Below are positions 1 to 12,348 of a stretch of DNA of 64,000 nucleotides, piece after piece. Position 1 is the stretch's first letter; each line of letters opens with the position of its first letter. A program made the translations under genes and the position numbers. Origin of the DNA: Persea americana (Eukaryota; Streptophyta; Magnoliopsida; Laurales; Lauraceae); the NCBI GenBank assembly GCA_029852735.1, contig CM056809.1:90854035-90918034 (forward strand), read 5' to 3'. The notes beneath the pieces are model-generated. The model made no database searches. It saw only the letters and a list, made by a program, of their open reading frames with translations, and was not told where the DNA came from.

Positions 1-116
1 TCACAACTTGTCTAGTGGATTGGTTGGATTACAAGAAAAGAAGAACATAGAAGAATGGTAAATGGTATAAAAGCTTTGCTAACATTCTTACATTCTATAT
101 AAATGTTTTTTTATTA

Positions 117-298
117 GGGAGTATTTATATACATACGTCACTCGCCGTAGGGTGAGGGACACTTTCCTTTTTGAAAATTTTTAAGTACAAATGTATCTCA
201 CCCTATATACTTCAAAATTTTCTTTTGTATTTGAAAATCTTTAAAAATAGAAGTGTCCCCCACCGTACGGTGAGGGAAGTACGCATAAGTATACTCCC
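117..298. mobile_element. MITE with long terminal inverted repeats
   Basis: About 182 bp whose two ends are inverted copies for roughly 45 bp: the left end opens gggagtattt and runs to gagggacact, and the right end runs from agtgtccccc to tactccc. There is no coding capacity. It sits just downstream (minus-strand sense) of the CRP pseudo-exon at 344-490. The related unit at 48.2 kb keeps only the right half, where it abuts the alpha-SNAP fragment, so this element marks a rearrangement breakpoint. No clean target-site duplication is visible. Confidence 0.6.
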
Positions 299-343
299 AT
301 TCTTTATTATATTAAATTATTGCCATATTTCAATACACGTTTG

Positions 344-490
344 CTACTTTGAGCATCAGCATGCGCAACCACCAATGGTTTGTTGACAAGTGCCAGAGAG
401 AGCTCCAAAATGAATGCAGTCATCATTGCACGTAGGGGGTGCACTCTCCTATACAGCCACTCACGAGGGGGACATCCGATTCCGCACCAG
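344..490 (-). pseudogene. CRP pseudogene, exon 2 only (unit 0)
   Basis: This is a minus-strand relic of the mature-peptide exon of the cysteine-rich peptide family. The splice acceptor region (gacatgcag) and the opening of the exon align with the intact units. A one-base insertion just before the third conserved cysteine shifts the frame, and in the ancestral frame one cysteine of the terminal CCC is a TGA stop. Three bases are missing near the acceptor. No first exon is found to the right: homology to other units stops near 1960, and promoter-side homology resumes only near 5840, so exon 1 was replaced by other DNA. A near-identical sister copy lies at 48358-48507. Confidence 0.7.
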
Positions 491-1193
491 CTGCATGTCA
501 CATGTCATGTAAGTATATATCACTAATCATTAATCAAGCCAGCCAGCCAACAAAATATGAATCAGATTAGGTTTTTAATAACTACATGAGGTGGTCTAAG
601 AAGATAGAAGCCTGCAACGATAAAAATAAAAAATAAAAAATTGTGGGCCCTGCAAACTTTTTTGCCTTTTATCACCCGGACTCATTCTAAATAATTCTGG
701 GTCTAGATTTGGCACGGAACCTATTTTGTTGGTTCCAGATCCAATTTCGATAGAAAAATCCAGATCCGGTTCCAAAACCATATCCACATAGAGTACTGGA
801 ATCTAGTTTCAAAAGTGGTTCTAATTTTTCTTTATTTTATTTTATTTATAATAGTGCCTCAAGTCTAGTACTTTCAATATTATATGTAAAAATGTAAAAA
901 AAAGAGAGAGTTAATTTTGAGGTACAGTATGCAATATCAAAGACTCAAATATCCGGTTTCAGGTTCACGGGTCGAAACCTATATGGACGAAGAATCAGAA
1001 CCATTTATAAATTAGAACTCAAATTGGGTTCCTGAGTCGGACCCATTTGATGAATCGGAGCCTAAAATAGGTTTCAGACCTGATTTTTTGTGAGTCGAAA
1101 CTTTCAGGTAATCGGAGAATTGAATACCCGTTTGCAGGCCTAACTAGTTGTATGGTGAAGTGAAGCGAAGCCTGCATTTAAAGGGTGATATGG

Positions 1194-1605
1194 CTAGGGC
1201 TGCTCATGGGTTGGGCTGGGTAGTTGTGAATGACTTGGGTTTAGCATACTTTTAGACAGGCTTTGGCCTTGGATTATTGTAGTCGGGTAAGTTTTGAATC
1301 TAAAATTGGGCTTTTTATTATTATGACCGGGCTTGGATTAATTGATACAAAGCTCGAAGCCATACTTGGCTCGACCAGAATAAATAATGTTTGTAATTCA
1401 GAGACTGATTCTCCGAAACAATTGATGGACAGACTGGGTTGTTTTGACCCAATGGACTAAATTGGCAGGCTTAAGCGATGAGCTAGCTTGGGCCAGACAC
1501 TTATTACTCATGTTGGGCTTAGGTGGAAATGGGCTTGTATTTCTAAAGCCGAATCGAGCCTAGACTTCAATCAGTCAGGCTTGACCCGACCATGAATAGC
1601 CCTAG
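1194..1605. mobile_element. hAT-like MITE in CRP intron region
   Basis: The ends are inverted: ctagggctgctcatggg on the left and catgaatagccctag on the right. The body is rich in gggct/agccc words. Related copies occupy the same relative place in other CRP units, at 12676-13073, about 26870-27326 and 49256-49667, which means the insertion predates the unit duplications. It has no coding potential. Confidence 0.55.
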
Positions 1606-2153
1606 TTATGATCTAATAATTTTTTCAATTTTAGCCGGAAGCGGCCATCAAAGAATAGTGACACAATTGTACGGGGTTAGATTCCTTTTAAGTTTTAACA
1701 CATGGGGAACTCATCTCCTTGATGTACGTGGTAGCACATGGGGCTCACCTAGGTACTAATCCGAATGGGCTATCAAAACTGCAGCTCTCTGTTTACATTG
1801 GATATATCGAGTCTACACCCATCCGAATGAAATGGACTGTCGGATTAAGGGTCAGTTCTTTCTTTAATATAATCAAGGAGTTAGATGCATGAGATTGACC
1901 CCAAATTTGATATTTAGGTCAGTCATGGGTGGATCTTTCCATCCCCCTATTACTCATCAAAGCAGGTCTCAACCTCCCTGCCACATCATTAAGGTTTTTC
2001 TAATGAACATTTCTCTTATTGTTTAATGAGCCTAATTCAATCGTTTCTCACATAAACATCTAACTGTTTCTCTTGACATATTAAAACGTCTCTATCAAAA
2101 GCTCAATCTCCACTAACGCTTTTCCATCTCAGATACTCTTAACTCTCATACCC

Positions 2154-5100
2154 TGTAACGCCCCAATTCGGAATACCAAAGTTATCGCCAAGGTACTCGA
2201 ATTTTGCGCGCTACTTCAAGAAAAATCCAAAAACCTCCAAGATCATAGTCCGTAGTGAGGTCAAAATTTTAAAACTTTTTGAACAATAATGTGATTGACA
2301 GTTAAATTGCGGAAGCATGAGAAAAAATAGCGAAAGTATTATATCAATAGTGGAAGCAAAATGTATCATATAAAACGAGTCAAGTAAAGCAATGCAGAAG
2401 TCTAACAAAATCTCAAAGTGTGGATAACAAGTTTATACATATCAGTCTATTTCCCGCTCACTACATATCCACCAAAAAAATCCTAAAAATAAACTACGCT
2501 CAACCACCCTGTGGGGGCGCTCCATCCTCCAGTTCAACCACTTGGTCAACCGGTCCCCATTCGTAATCGCCGGCTACAAGCGCCTCGATGAACGTGTCAC
2601 CAGCGAGGTTAAAGTCAAAACCTAAGCACCAAAGATGGGTCAGATCTAAGGATCTGGCAAGACGCCATATACAGATAACACGTGATGTATGCATCAAAGA
2701 GAATATAGACGATCATTTAATCATAATAATAACAATGAAACATAAGCTAGGCAATTGAGCAATAAATAACAGTTTAAAATTAGAAATATAAGTAATCTAA
2801 TCTAACAGATATCAATATGACACATTTACACAAGCTGGATACTGCGGGATATTATGCCGCGGCCATCCCATACTGTAACAGTCACGATGGGAAAAAATAA
2901 AGTAACAATGCAAGGGATAACAACCCTGCTAATAATAATATATAAATAATACCGATCACACCCCTTTATCGCATTAGATCGGTCCCGGTATCGCACCGTC
3001 CGTCTAGCCATAACTCATCATGATAGCTCTAGTCATAACCAAATATAGTTCCTACCAGTAATGATCAGTTAGCAGGTTGAGTTTAAATCAACTAAGTGAA
3101 TGTTTAGTGCCAACCCGGGGAAACAAATACAAGTCCATGTCTGTCTAGGTTTGCCTTGCGCTAGCAAGGTCGTTTGCCTTGCGCTAGCAAGGTCCTAACC
3201 AAGTCTCTAAGAGATCCAAGTTCAATACCATGGAACACAGTCCAAATCTAAGTCCAAGTCCAATCATTGGATTCATACCGAGGCCCATTAAACTATGGCC
3301 TAAAACAATATAAGTACAATATCCGAGTTCAATACACAAGTGTCCAATCTATACTTATTCACAATGAGTCATCAATTCATCATAACTGACCTCTCCATTC
3401 TAAGATATCACACACCCAACTTATGTCATATGAGGACCCACCTAGCCACAGACATGGATCAATTATTACCGATTACATCACCGGGTCACTACTACGTAAT
3501 CCTAGGTTTAGGTCATCCAATTCTCATTTAATTAACAGGTTTATAACAAATACAAAGATATGAGAGAAGTATAATGTATAATAACCTCCAAGCAATAGAA
3601 TCAAATGGAATAAAGCAAGGGTCCAACCTAGGTATGGTCCACAATCAGGTTCAGAGCCACATCAGTTAATTGGATCCCTAACTACAGTCTCATATGCCAA
3701 AAGATATTATATTTGGTGCTCCTAAAGTTACAGGCATCCTTGACTACGTTTAAGATTCGAATCATCGACAATTCCAAATCCCTAAAACCTGTGGTCCCCA
3801 CGAGTCAAGGTTGAGTCACACCGTTGACTCATGCTTAGTACATCAATGGAGGTCTATTTGGATGGTAAATAGGCTCCACAATCGATCACAATCTCAGAAA
3901 CTAGAATATGGAAAAAGTCACTGTACACAATATGCCGGTCAACCCCCTGGCCTGGGCAGTCGACCCCACACATTGAGACTAGTGAATAGTCACCTGGCAT
4001 GCATCTGCTTGACTCCACAATCTTCAATGTGTCTGGTTGACCTCCTGGCCTGGGCAATTGACCACACGCATTGGAATTCTGGAATAAGGAGAATTTCCAG
4101 TTTTTAGCATTTCCCATGAATTCCTTTGTCCCTGGTCGACCTGGCACAGGGCCCGGTCGATTGCGCACACTGACTCTTGGGTCTGAGGTGAAAATCAATG
4201 TCTCAACTATATCTGAGCTCTGATTGTGTACCCGGTCGACCCGGAACAGAGCCCGGTCTACCGCACACACTGGTTTGCCAGTTCTGTAGTGAATTAACTG
4301 GGATTTGCATCTTCTCATATTTCTGTGTCGCCGATCGACCGAGTGCACGAGACTTGAGTTTTTCTCAGAGTTCCTAACTGGGACTTGAATTCTCTCATGA
4401 ATAGTGATGTTATTGACCCCACTGCAGGCAGGTCGACCTGGGACAAGCGCTTGATGAAAAATCCAATTTCCTGGAATTCATCCTCATCAATCCAATTTCC
4501 AACCAAAGCACCTCTAATCATTTCCATTCATCATAGAAACATCATCAAACAAGAAAAGCACTTCAATACATGTCCCACCATCCATCCTTGGGCTATTGAT
4601 CTTCCAAATGAGGTAAACTCATCCATCAATGACCATAAACCATAAAAACTAGGCTCAAATGGTAGATCTAAACATACATACAAAATTGAATTGAAATTTG
4701 CAGAATCAAGAGAAAGAAAGTGTGCATTCTTAGCTGTCTAGCATATGGTACTTGCCTTAGATCAATAGAATGGAAATTAGAGTATAAGAGAAGATTCAAG
4801 TAGCTAATATTGGGTTGATGTTGCAATTGGGGATTATCCTCTATCCTTCTTGTTGCTGGGATTGGGAATTATGGTTTCTTAGGGAGAGAGTTAGAGAAGA
4901 TGAGAGATGAGAGAGCAATGAGAGTGAATTAGGGCTAGGTTTACATTTCATTTGCAATAGTAGTGTATATATAGGTTAGGATTGGGGGTTGGTTATTAAA
5001 AGGCCCTTAGAATTTAAATAGGGAAGATGATAAGGATATGGGCAAATTAGTACTTTTAAGGAATTCTAGAAGCTTCCTAACTACAATACCCTTTCTACAA

Positions 5101-5321
5101 AAAGTAAATTACTAGCTAAGTCCTAATTTAACTAAAACCTTAATCAATTTATAATAACCACCCTAAATCTATAAAGGAATATACAAGAGCCTAATCCTAA
5201 GACTTAGGAACAATGATAAATAATTCTACTAAACCCTATTAAATAGTATATTAAGATAACTAATATTATATTTATAATTATTCAAATCAAATTGAAGGCT
5301 CACAGGGGGTGGGACCTCACA
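2154..5321 (-). mobile_element. Solo LTR, about 3.2 kb, copy 1
   Basis: Read on the minus strand the element begins TGTGAGG and ends GTTACA (TG...CA). It is flanked by a perfect 5-bp target duplication, taccc, at 2149-2153 and 5322-5326. There is no internal retroviral-type coding region and no second LTR, so a solo LTR left by LTR-LTR recombination is the simplest reading. The great length suggests a Ty3/Gypsy family (Tekay/Del-type LTRs can be this long), but that is inference. It aligns along its length with 21668-24659 and, in part, with 35968-37847. The interior contains an array of GGTCGACC palindromes (about 3940-4440) and a small reading frame at 2500-2697 also seen in copy 3. Confidence 0.75.
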
Positions 5322-5326
5322 TACCC

Positions 5327-6241
5327 TATATCTCTATCATAGATTGTCTTTCTCTATAAACTGCTTTTTTTTTTTTAAAGTAATCTTCTTTAAGGTTTTA
5401 CTGATGTGGTTTGTCCTTTTTTTTATAATATATGTGTATTTTTAATCAAATATTTTTTATTATATATGTTAATTATAACTTACTAAGTCAAATATAATCT
5501 GTTTTTCATTTTTTCGCATTGAAGAAGCTGCATCAAATTCAAAACTCATCCACATATATAATCTTTATGGCCAACAATGATAAGTACTAAATCAGGTTCT
5601 ATTGTTCTATGCATTTAGGATTTTTTTTAATTCCAAGCTCGTATTGTATGTTTATTGTAGTCAGTGTTTGTTTTATTTGTAAATATTATTAGTTATAATT
5701 TATAAATAATAAATGTGTACTAGAAAATACGAATCCAGATACTCAAAACTTAAAAAAAAAAAGAAAGAATAATACATAAGTTGAGGCCTCATTTATAATT
5801 GTCGCTTTCGGCCTCAAATCGTCTTGAGCCGGCCCGTGTGAGGTGGGTTTATGATTTTGCCACCTCCACTAGCAAATGGGTGCAGCTTGGACTTGGGAAG
5901 GGGCATTCGCATTTTAAAAACCAACCCTTATCGCAGCCAATTATTGTGAGAATCATACCGACCTAACTTGTATTTCTTGACCTACACTGGGCAACATGAG
6001 CTGCGGGCTGCGGGTTGGGTTGTGTGGGTTCCATTCCCAGGCAAGATCAGGGTTTGGTTTGCTCCTCCCCAAGGGAAAAATAGATCAAAGAAACTCCGCA
6101 CCTACTTATGTTTCTAACCATAAAGTCCATTTATATGGACAACCAACAAACCATATTGTGTTAGAGATTGGTATGTCAGATAAAGATTAATTTGGTTGTC
6201 ATAGGTTTTAGGTAGTTTGAATTTTGAATAATTATTGATTA
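5327..6241. other. Intergenic stretch without a gene
   Basis: AT-rich DNA with no supportable coding region. Around 5800-5840 it holds a tail (gagccggcccgtg) that resembles the end of a hAT-type or other decayed transposon. From about 5840 on it aligns with the promoter-side flank of the CRP units (compare about 25.1 kb and 28.4 kb). The Copia element interrupts this flank at 6247. Confidence 0.4.
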
Positions 6242-6246
6242 GATTT

Positions 6247-6421
6247 TGTTGAGATAATTTAGGCAAATATTGATTGTGATTGAGGAAGTTTAGGAGTCAT
6301 TCCTAAACTTAGAGTTTTTGCCTAATTAGTCTTCTAATTGTAATATATATATATATATATATCACTGGATTAATGAGAATCAAAGGGGAAAAAGCATTAA
6401 GTCTTTACCTCAAACTTTTCA
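6247..6421 (+). repeat. 5' LTR of the Copia element
   Basis: 175 bp, starting TGTTGAGATAA and ending ACTTTTCA. It includes a (TA)n run at about 6341-6362. It is directly followed by the primer binding site. The 3' counterpart at 11038-11214 is 177 bp, differing mainly in the TA run. Confidence 0.92.
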
Positions 6422-6439
6422 TGGTATTAGAGCAGCCAA
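6422..6439 (+). other. Primer binding site (initiator tRNA-Met type)
   Basis: tggtattagagcagccaa immediately follows the 5' LTR. It matches the TGGTATCAGAGC core typical of Copia elements primed by initiator tRNA-Met, with one difference (t for c). Confidence 0.85.
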
Positions 6440-6470
6440 GTTGGCAACGCACCACGAGCATCTAAACCTA

Positions 6471-9400
6471 TGGCTGGCGACGATGAACTGCCGCCACCGC
6501 CACCTCTCAAAATCGAACCAAATTCCCCTTTTTTTTTTAGGATCCCAAGATCGTCCTGGTGATTTCATCACTCCAACCCGACTTCGTGGAGACAATTATG
6601 ATGATTGGGCAGCAGATATACAAACAGCGTTGGAAGCACGACGCAAGTTCGAGTTCTTGGACGGCACCATCACCGAACCTGTTCCTCCATGTACTCAATC
6701 GGATTGGTCTGCCATTAACGCCATGTTAATATCGTGGATTACGAACACCATCGCTCCCGAGGTAAAGTGCAATCTCTCCAAATATAGAGATGCAAAACGC
6801 CTTTGGGACACTCTTAAATCACGATATGCGGTTGTTAATGGTCCTAGAATTCAACAACTGAAATCTGCAATTGCTAAACGTGAACAAACACAATCTATGA
6901 CTGTTTCTGTGTACTTCGGAAAATTATCTGCTTTATGGGAAGAACTTCATAATCATGAGCCTATTATTGATTGTTCCTGTTGTTCTTCTTGTTCGGCGGG
7001 TCGTAAGCATGAAGAAAGACGTGAGAATACAATGCTACATGAGTTTTTAATGGGTCTTTATTCTGAATATTATGCGCAAGTTCGTACCAATATTTTGTCC
7101 CATGATCCATTGCTGTCTCTTGATCGAGCTTACCAGTTAGTAATTCAGGACGAACGTGTCCGTCTTGCTAAATCAGCTACAGCAGAGCAGCCACCTGATG
7201 CTATGGCATTTGCTTTACGTTCAGGTGGCGGAAGGGGGAAAGGCAAGGTGGAAAAGCCAGACAGGTCTCACCTTGTCTGTACTCACTGCAGGAAGAATGG
7301 TCATGAGGCCTCTCATTGTTTTGAACTAATTGGCTACCCAGAGTGGTGGTCAGACCACGCAAAGATTGATGGAGGAGCTGTTGGCCGCTGCAGACCTCCT
7401 GGTCGTGGGCGCAGGAACGCTCGAGCCAATACAGTTGCTGCCAACGTAGGGGCTGCTGGTTCACTTGTTGCTGTCGGGCCTGCTGGTAGTGCTGGGCACT
7501 CTGGCTCTTCACAACTCTTCTCGACAGAGCAGTGGCAGGCCATTGCTGGGCTTTTTGGTAATACAAAAATCCCTGATGACCGTTTAAATGGTAAGTTTGA
7601 TGATAAATTATGGATCATTGATACCGGGGCAACGCACCATGTTACCGGTGATGCTACATGGTTGTTTGATACTCAGGAGATTTTTTATTGTCCAGTGGGT
7701 CTTCCCAATGGTGAAACAGTCAATGCAACGCAAGAGGGTTCAGTTCGTTTGTCGGACAAAATTACTCTTAAACATGTTCTTTATGTGCCAAAATTAAGTT
7801 GCAAATTTAATTTCGGTTTCACAATTAAATGATAATATGCAGTGCATTGTCCAATTTAACTCTTATATGTGTGCTATACAGGACCAAACGAGGGAGCTGA
7901 TTGGAACGGGTGTTAGGCGGGATGGACTTTACTACTTCGGAGAAGCTAATTCGGTGCAACATGTTTCGGTGAATGGCGCAGCATCTACAATGGAATAGTG
8001 GCACAAACGAATGGGACATCCTTCTGAAAAAGTGGTGAAGCTACTTCCTCCTGTTAGAAATTCTAAGGGTAGTTTGAATAAGGCTTGTGAAGTCTGTTTC
8101 CGTGCTAAACATCCTAGAGATAAGTTTCCTCTAAGTGACAATAAGGCAACTAGAATTTTTGAGAAAATACATTGTGATTTGTGGGGTTCTTACAAACATT
8201 CTTCCTCTTGTGGAGCTCGTTATTTTTTGACTTTGGTGGATGATTTTTCCCGCGCTGTGTGGGTTTATCTACTAGTTGATAAAACTGAGGTTTTTCGAAT
8301 GTTTATGTCTTTTATTGCAATGATTGAAAGACAATTCTCTCATAAAATAAAGGTTGTTCAAAGTGATAACGGCACTGAATTTAATTGCTTACGTGATTAT
8401 TTCGCTGCAACTGGTATTTTGTTCCAAACTTCATGTGTGGGAACTCCGCAACAAAATGGAAGGGTTGAGAGGAAACACAAGCATATTTTGCAAGTAGGGA
8501 GGGCTTTGAGGTTTCAAGCCAATTTGCCAATTTATTTTTGGGGAGAGGGTGTTCTTGCTGCTCCTCATTTAATAAATCGTACTCCGTCTCCTTTATTAAA
8601 TAATAAAACTCCCTATGAAATTCTTTTTTGTAATCCTCCTTCCTATAATGCCATTCGTACTTTTGGTTGCCTTTGCTTTGCTCATAATCAAAAGACAAAG
8701 GGAGATAAATTTGCCAGTTGAAGTAGAAAATGTGTTTTTTTGGGATATCCTTTTGGAAAGAAGGGATGGAAACTCTTTGATCTTGATACAAAGGAATTAT
8801 TTGTTTCTCGCGATGTGAAATTTTTTGAAGATGTGTTTCCATTTATTGATACGGATGCAATGAATATTGTACCTGCAAATATTGTGCCCATACATGACGA
8901 AGTACATTCTGATTTTGATGATCATGTAATTGAAGAAATTGAGCCCCAACAGTCTGCAACCCATACCACACCACAACTAGCCCAAACAGATTCACCCTTG
9001 CTCCCTCCTCCTAATGTCCCATCCGTGCAGGCCCACCCTCTTGATGAGCAAACCGCAGCGACCCACCAGGCTGATCTCTTACCGTTGCCTCTCTCTCCGA
9101 GCCCAAATACCGAGGCCCCCATGTAGCAGCCTACTCACACTGCCTCACCACAACATATTGCTTCGTCTGTGCCTCTTGAGCCTACTAAAATGGGCCGTGG
9201 AATGAGGGATAAATTGCCATCTGTTTTGTTACGAGATTTTGTGACTCATACGGTCGTCGCTGGAAGTCCATCTCCCTCCACTTCGTCTCCACAGCATTCC
9301 TCAGGTAATCCTTATCCTATAGCACATTATATAAATTGTGGCAATTTTTCTGTGCATTATCGAAAATTTCTTGCAGCTATTACTTCTGGTACGGAGCCCC

Positions 9401-10930
9401 GGTCTTTTAAGGAGGCCATGAAGGATGTTCGTTGGAAAGAATCTATGCAGGAGGAGATACGCGCGTTGGAAGATAATGGTACTTGGACATTGGAAGTTCT
9501 TCCTCCCGGAAAACGTGCCTTGGGCTGTCAATGGGTTTACAGGATTAAATATTTTTCCAGTGGGGATATTGAACGCCTTAAATCCAGATTAGTTGTTTTT
9601 GGAAATCATCAGGAAGCTGGCATTGATTACACCGAAACTTTTGCTCCAGTTGCAAAAATGACTACTGTTCGGGCTTTTCTTGCTATTGCAGCTACCAAAA
9701 ATTGGGAACTTCATCAGATGGATGTTCACAATGTTTTTCTTGCATGGGGATCTTGACGAGGAGGTATACATGAAACTTCCTCCAGGTTTTGAGTGTTCCA
9801 ATCCCAATATGGTGTGTCGTCTGCGCAAGTCTTTGTATGGGTTAAAACAGGCCCCGCGGTGTTGGTTTGCTAAGCTAGTCACAGCTTTGAAAGGGTATGG
9901 TTTCTTACAATCCTACTCTGATTACTCTTTATTCACCTACACTAGAGGCGGTGTGCAGCTCAATGTGCTCGTGTATGTTGATGATCTTATTATCTCTGGG
10001 AATGATTCAGCTGCTATACAGGTTTTTAAAGCCTATCTCAGTGATTGTTTTAAAATGAAAGATCTTGGCCCTTTGAAATATTTTCTTGGCATTGAGGTAG
10101 CTCGAAGTTCTTCTGGTTTGCTCTTATGCCAACGAAAATATACTCTCGATATTATTTCTGAAGCAGGTCTATTGGGAGCAAAGCCATCTGGCTTTCCTAT
10201 TGAGCAGAACCATAAACTCGGCCTTGCAAATGGCGAGTTGATATCCGATCCGGAAGCCTATCGTCGTCTTGTGGGCCGCCTAATTTACTTGGTCGTTACA
10301 TGCCCGGATCTTGCTTACTCGGTGCATATCTTGTCCCAGTTCATGCAGGCGCCTCGTGTTGAGCATTGGGAGGCGACCTTGAGAGTTGTTCGTTACTTAA
10401 AAGGCACACCGAGTCAAGGCATTCTCTTACGAGCAGATAGTGATTTGTCTTCGCAGGGTTGGTGTGATTCTGATTGGGCGGCATGCCCCATCACTCGCAG
10501 GTCTTTGACAGGACGGCTCATTTTTCTAGGTCATTCCCCTATTTCATGGAAGACAAAGAAGCAACATACAATTTCGCGCTCTTCTGCGGAGGCGGAATAC
10601 CGATCCATGGCTGCCATTACTTGTGAGCTTAAGTGGTTAAAAGGGCTGTTATTGAGCTTGGGTGTTCATCATCCAAAGGCAATTAAACTTTTTTGTGACA
10701 GTCAGTCTGCCCTTCACATTGCTAAAAATCCGGTTTTTCATGAACGAACGAAGCACATAGAGGTGGATTGTCATTTTGTTCGTGATGCAATAACGGATGG
10801 TCTGATTGCTTCGTCGTATGTTCCTACATCCGAACAATTGGCCGATATTTTTACAAAGGCCCTTGGCAAGAAACAGTTTGATTATCTTCTTCACAAGTTG
10901 GGCATTTTGGATCCTCATGCTCCAACTTGA
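6471..10930 (+). pseudogene. Copia gag-pol polyprotein, disrupted
   Basis: Domains are seen in order. The UBN2-type gag is at about 6590-7200, followed by a CCHC knuckle (CTHCRKNGHEASHC) near 7281-7322 and a protease with DTGA near 7621. The integrase zinc site and core lie at about 8000-8560, with HCD, SDNGTEF and VERKH supplying the D, D and E. Reverse transcriptase is at about 9430-10150 with YVDDLII, and RNase H at about 10460-10920 with SSAEAEYRSM. The likely start is the ATG at 6471. Breaks seen: a slipped 10-base T run near 6529-6538; a frameshift near 7810; TAG near 7997 before the integrase HKRMGH; TGA near 8719 (fits CGA to TGA); TAG near 9124 (fits CAG to TAG); and a frameshift near 9735 in RT. 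The pattern looks like ordinary decay after insertion. Confidence 0.9.
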
Positions 10931-10937
10931 GGGGGGG
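10929..10937 (+). other. Polypurine tract
   Basis: gaggggggg directly precedes the first TGTTGAG of the 3' terminal repeat, as expected for the plus-strand priming site. Confidence 0.75.
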
Positions 10938-11037
10938 TGTTGAGATAATTTAGGCAAATATTGATTGTGATTGAGGAAGTTTAGGCAAATATTGATTGTG
11001 ATTGAGGAAGTTTAGGAGTCATTCCTAAACTTAGAGT
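10938..11037 (+). repeat. Extra partial LTR (100 bp) before the 3' LTR
   Basis: Starts TGTTGAG like an LTR and covers its first about 68 bp, with a further internal 32-bp tandem duplication (unit taggcaaatattgattgtga onward). The next TGTTGAG follows exactly 100 bp later at 11038. The 5' LTR has neither duplication. Confidence 0.85.
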
Positions 11038-11214
11038 TGTTGAGATAATTTAGGCAAATATTGATTGTGATTGAGGAAGTTTAGGAGTCATTCCTAAACT
11101 TAGAGTTTTTGCCTAATTAGTCTTCTAATTGTAATATATATATATATATATATATCACTGGATTAATGAGAATCAAGGGGGAAAAAGCATTAAGTCTTTA
11201 CCTCAAACTTTTCA
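11038..11214 (+). repeat. 3' LTR of the Copia element
   Basis: 177 bp, starting TGTTGAG and ending TTTTCA, followed by the target duplication gattt. Very close to the 5' LTR apart from the TA-run length, which suggests a fairly recent insertion despite the broken coding region. Confidence 0.9.
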
Positions 11215-11219
11215 GATTT

Positions 11220-12348
11220 GCTCTGCATGGTAAAACTTTTTTTTTGGTATGACTGCTTGGTATAAATTGAGATGCTACTTTTGGGTCAGATAGAGATAAG
11301 CATCGTTTTAAGGCTTTTGCTAATATTAAATGTATGGATAATCACTTCTTTATTAGGGGTCAGGTTGGGCCCTAAATAACTGGGCCCCTTTTGCAGGCGC
11401 TACCACTACTTTAAAAAATGTATCTTAATTATCTAGTGTGTGATATTTGCAACTTTTGCCTCCAATAAGAATAAAATGGATGAAAAGGTCCATTTGCAAC
11501 TTTGCCTTTGATAAAAACGGAAGAAAAGTTGCATTTGCAACTTTATCGTTGGTAATTACGGCAGTAAACCCCCTTTTTTATTTAAATCTTTGACTTGGGT
11601 TTGGGTGACAAGTTCAATTTTTGGCTGCCTTGAACCAGTCCACCCCACATTTACAATGTGTTTTTATATTTGTTAATACACAAAGCCCTCCTAACCCTGT
11701 TGTTTAAATACATTTTTACATAGTTTTTTATTTTTTTTTCAATTAATCCATGCCATAATCGGGTGGGTTTCATATATCCTAAATCTGTCTCAGTTTCTAA
11801 AAAGGAAAAAAAAATCTTAATTAAGAGGGGTATAGAGCGGGACAATTGGACAAGTGGGAAGCCCAAATGGGTTTTGAATTTTTCCTTACTGATACCAACT
11901 TATATTAAAAAAAATGTTCTTGCATGCCAATCATGAAGGAAGTAGGGATTGAAATGTTTCTCTATCTAATGGACATTAAGATTGACTTCAAAATTAAATA
12001 ATTATTGGCCCACAAATAACATCAAATGAGTAGCAAACTTTGCAATCATCAAGACTTAATTAATAAAGTCAAAATAAGTTTCAAATCTTCAAAAAATGCT
12101 AATTGATCATGGGGTAGACAGTGATTGCAAAGGGTTTGAATTGGTCTCATGCGGCCTAGTTGGGGCGTCAAAATTCGTCGTTACTGCATGTAATGATCTG
12201 GGATATATGCATCAAAACGCACCATACATTTCACATCCTTTCCAGTGGACTAGCTTGTTTGTTCGAGGAGTGAGAATAGTAAATAGTGAAAAAGATTTGC
12301 CTGCATTTATTTCTTATTCAAATGATTTTGTTATATTTCAATACATAT
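11220..12348. other. Spacer between Copia element and CRP gene 1
   Basis: No coding region is supportable. About 11280-11370 matches the upstream flank of CRP gene 2 (about 18460-18560), and about 11830-11940 matches about 37848-37960, so this is decayed CRP-unit spacer DNA rather than unique sequence. Confidence 0.5.

Larger units (their letters stand above)
206..1846. repeat. Segmental duplication, copy 1 (partner 48218-49902)
   Basis: This stretch and 48218-49902 align end to end by eye with scattered substitutions and small indels, including the CRP pseudo-exon, a dispersed repeat and a hAT-like MITE. The left limit is inside the 117-298 MITE. The right limit in the partner is the CACTA insertion at 49904, so true homology may continue beyond it. 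Confidence 0.8.
6247..11214 (+). mobile_element. Ty1/Copia LTR retrotransposon, complete but degenerate
   Basis: The whole element is bounded by the 5-bp target duplication gattt at 6242-6246 and 11215-11219. The order is LTR, tRNA-primer site, gag, protease, integrase, reverse transcriptase, RNase H, polypurine tract, LTR, which is the Copia order (integrase before RT). Short LTRs (about 175 bp) and a total of about 5 kb fit small Copia lineages such as Ale/Retrofit; the lineage call is tentative. The coding region carries several frameshifts and stops, so it is not autonomous. Confidence 0.93.

Noticed and set aside
3854..4348. Minus-strand frame of 164 codons
   Set aside because: It lies inside solo LTR copy 1 over the GGTCGACC array; the frame is not open in the related LTR copies.
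8381..8842. Minus-strand frame of 153 codons
   Set aside because: Antisense to the Copia integrase region, which has clear catalytic motifs on the plus strand.
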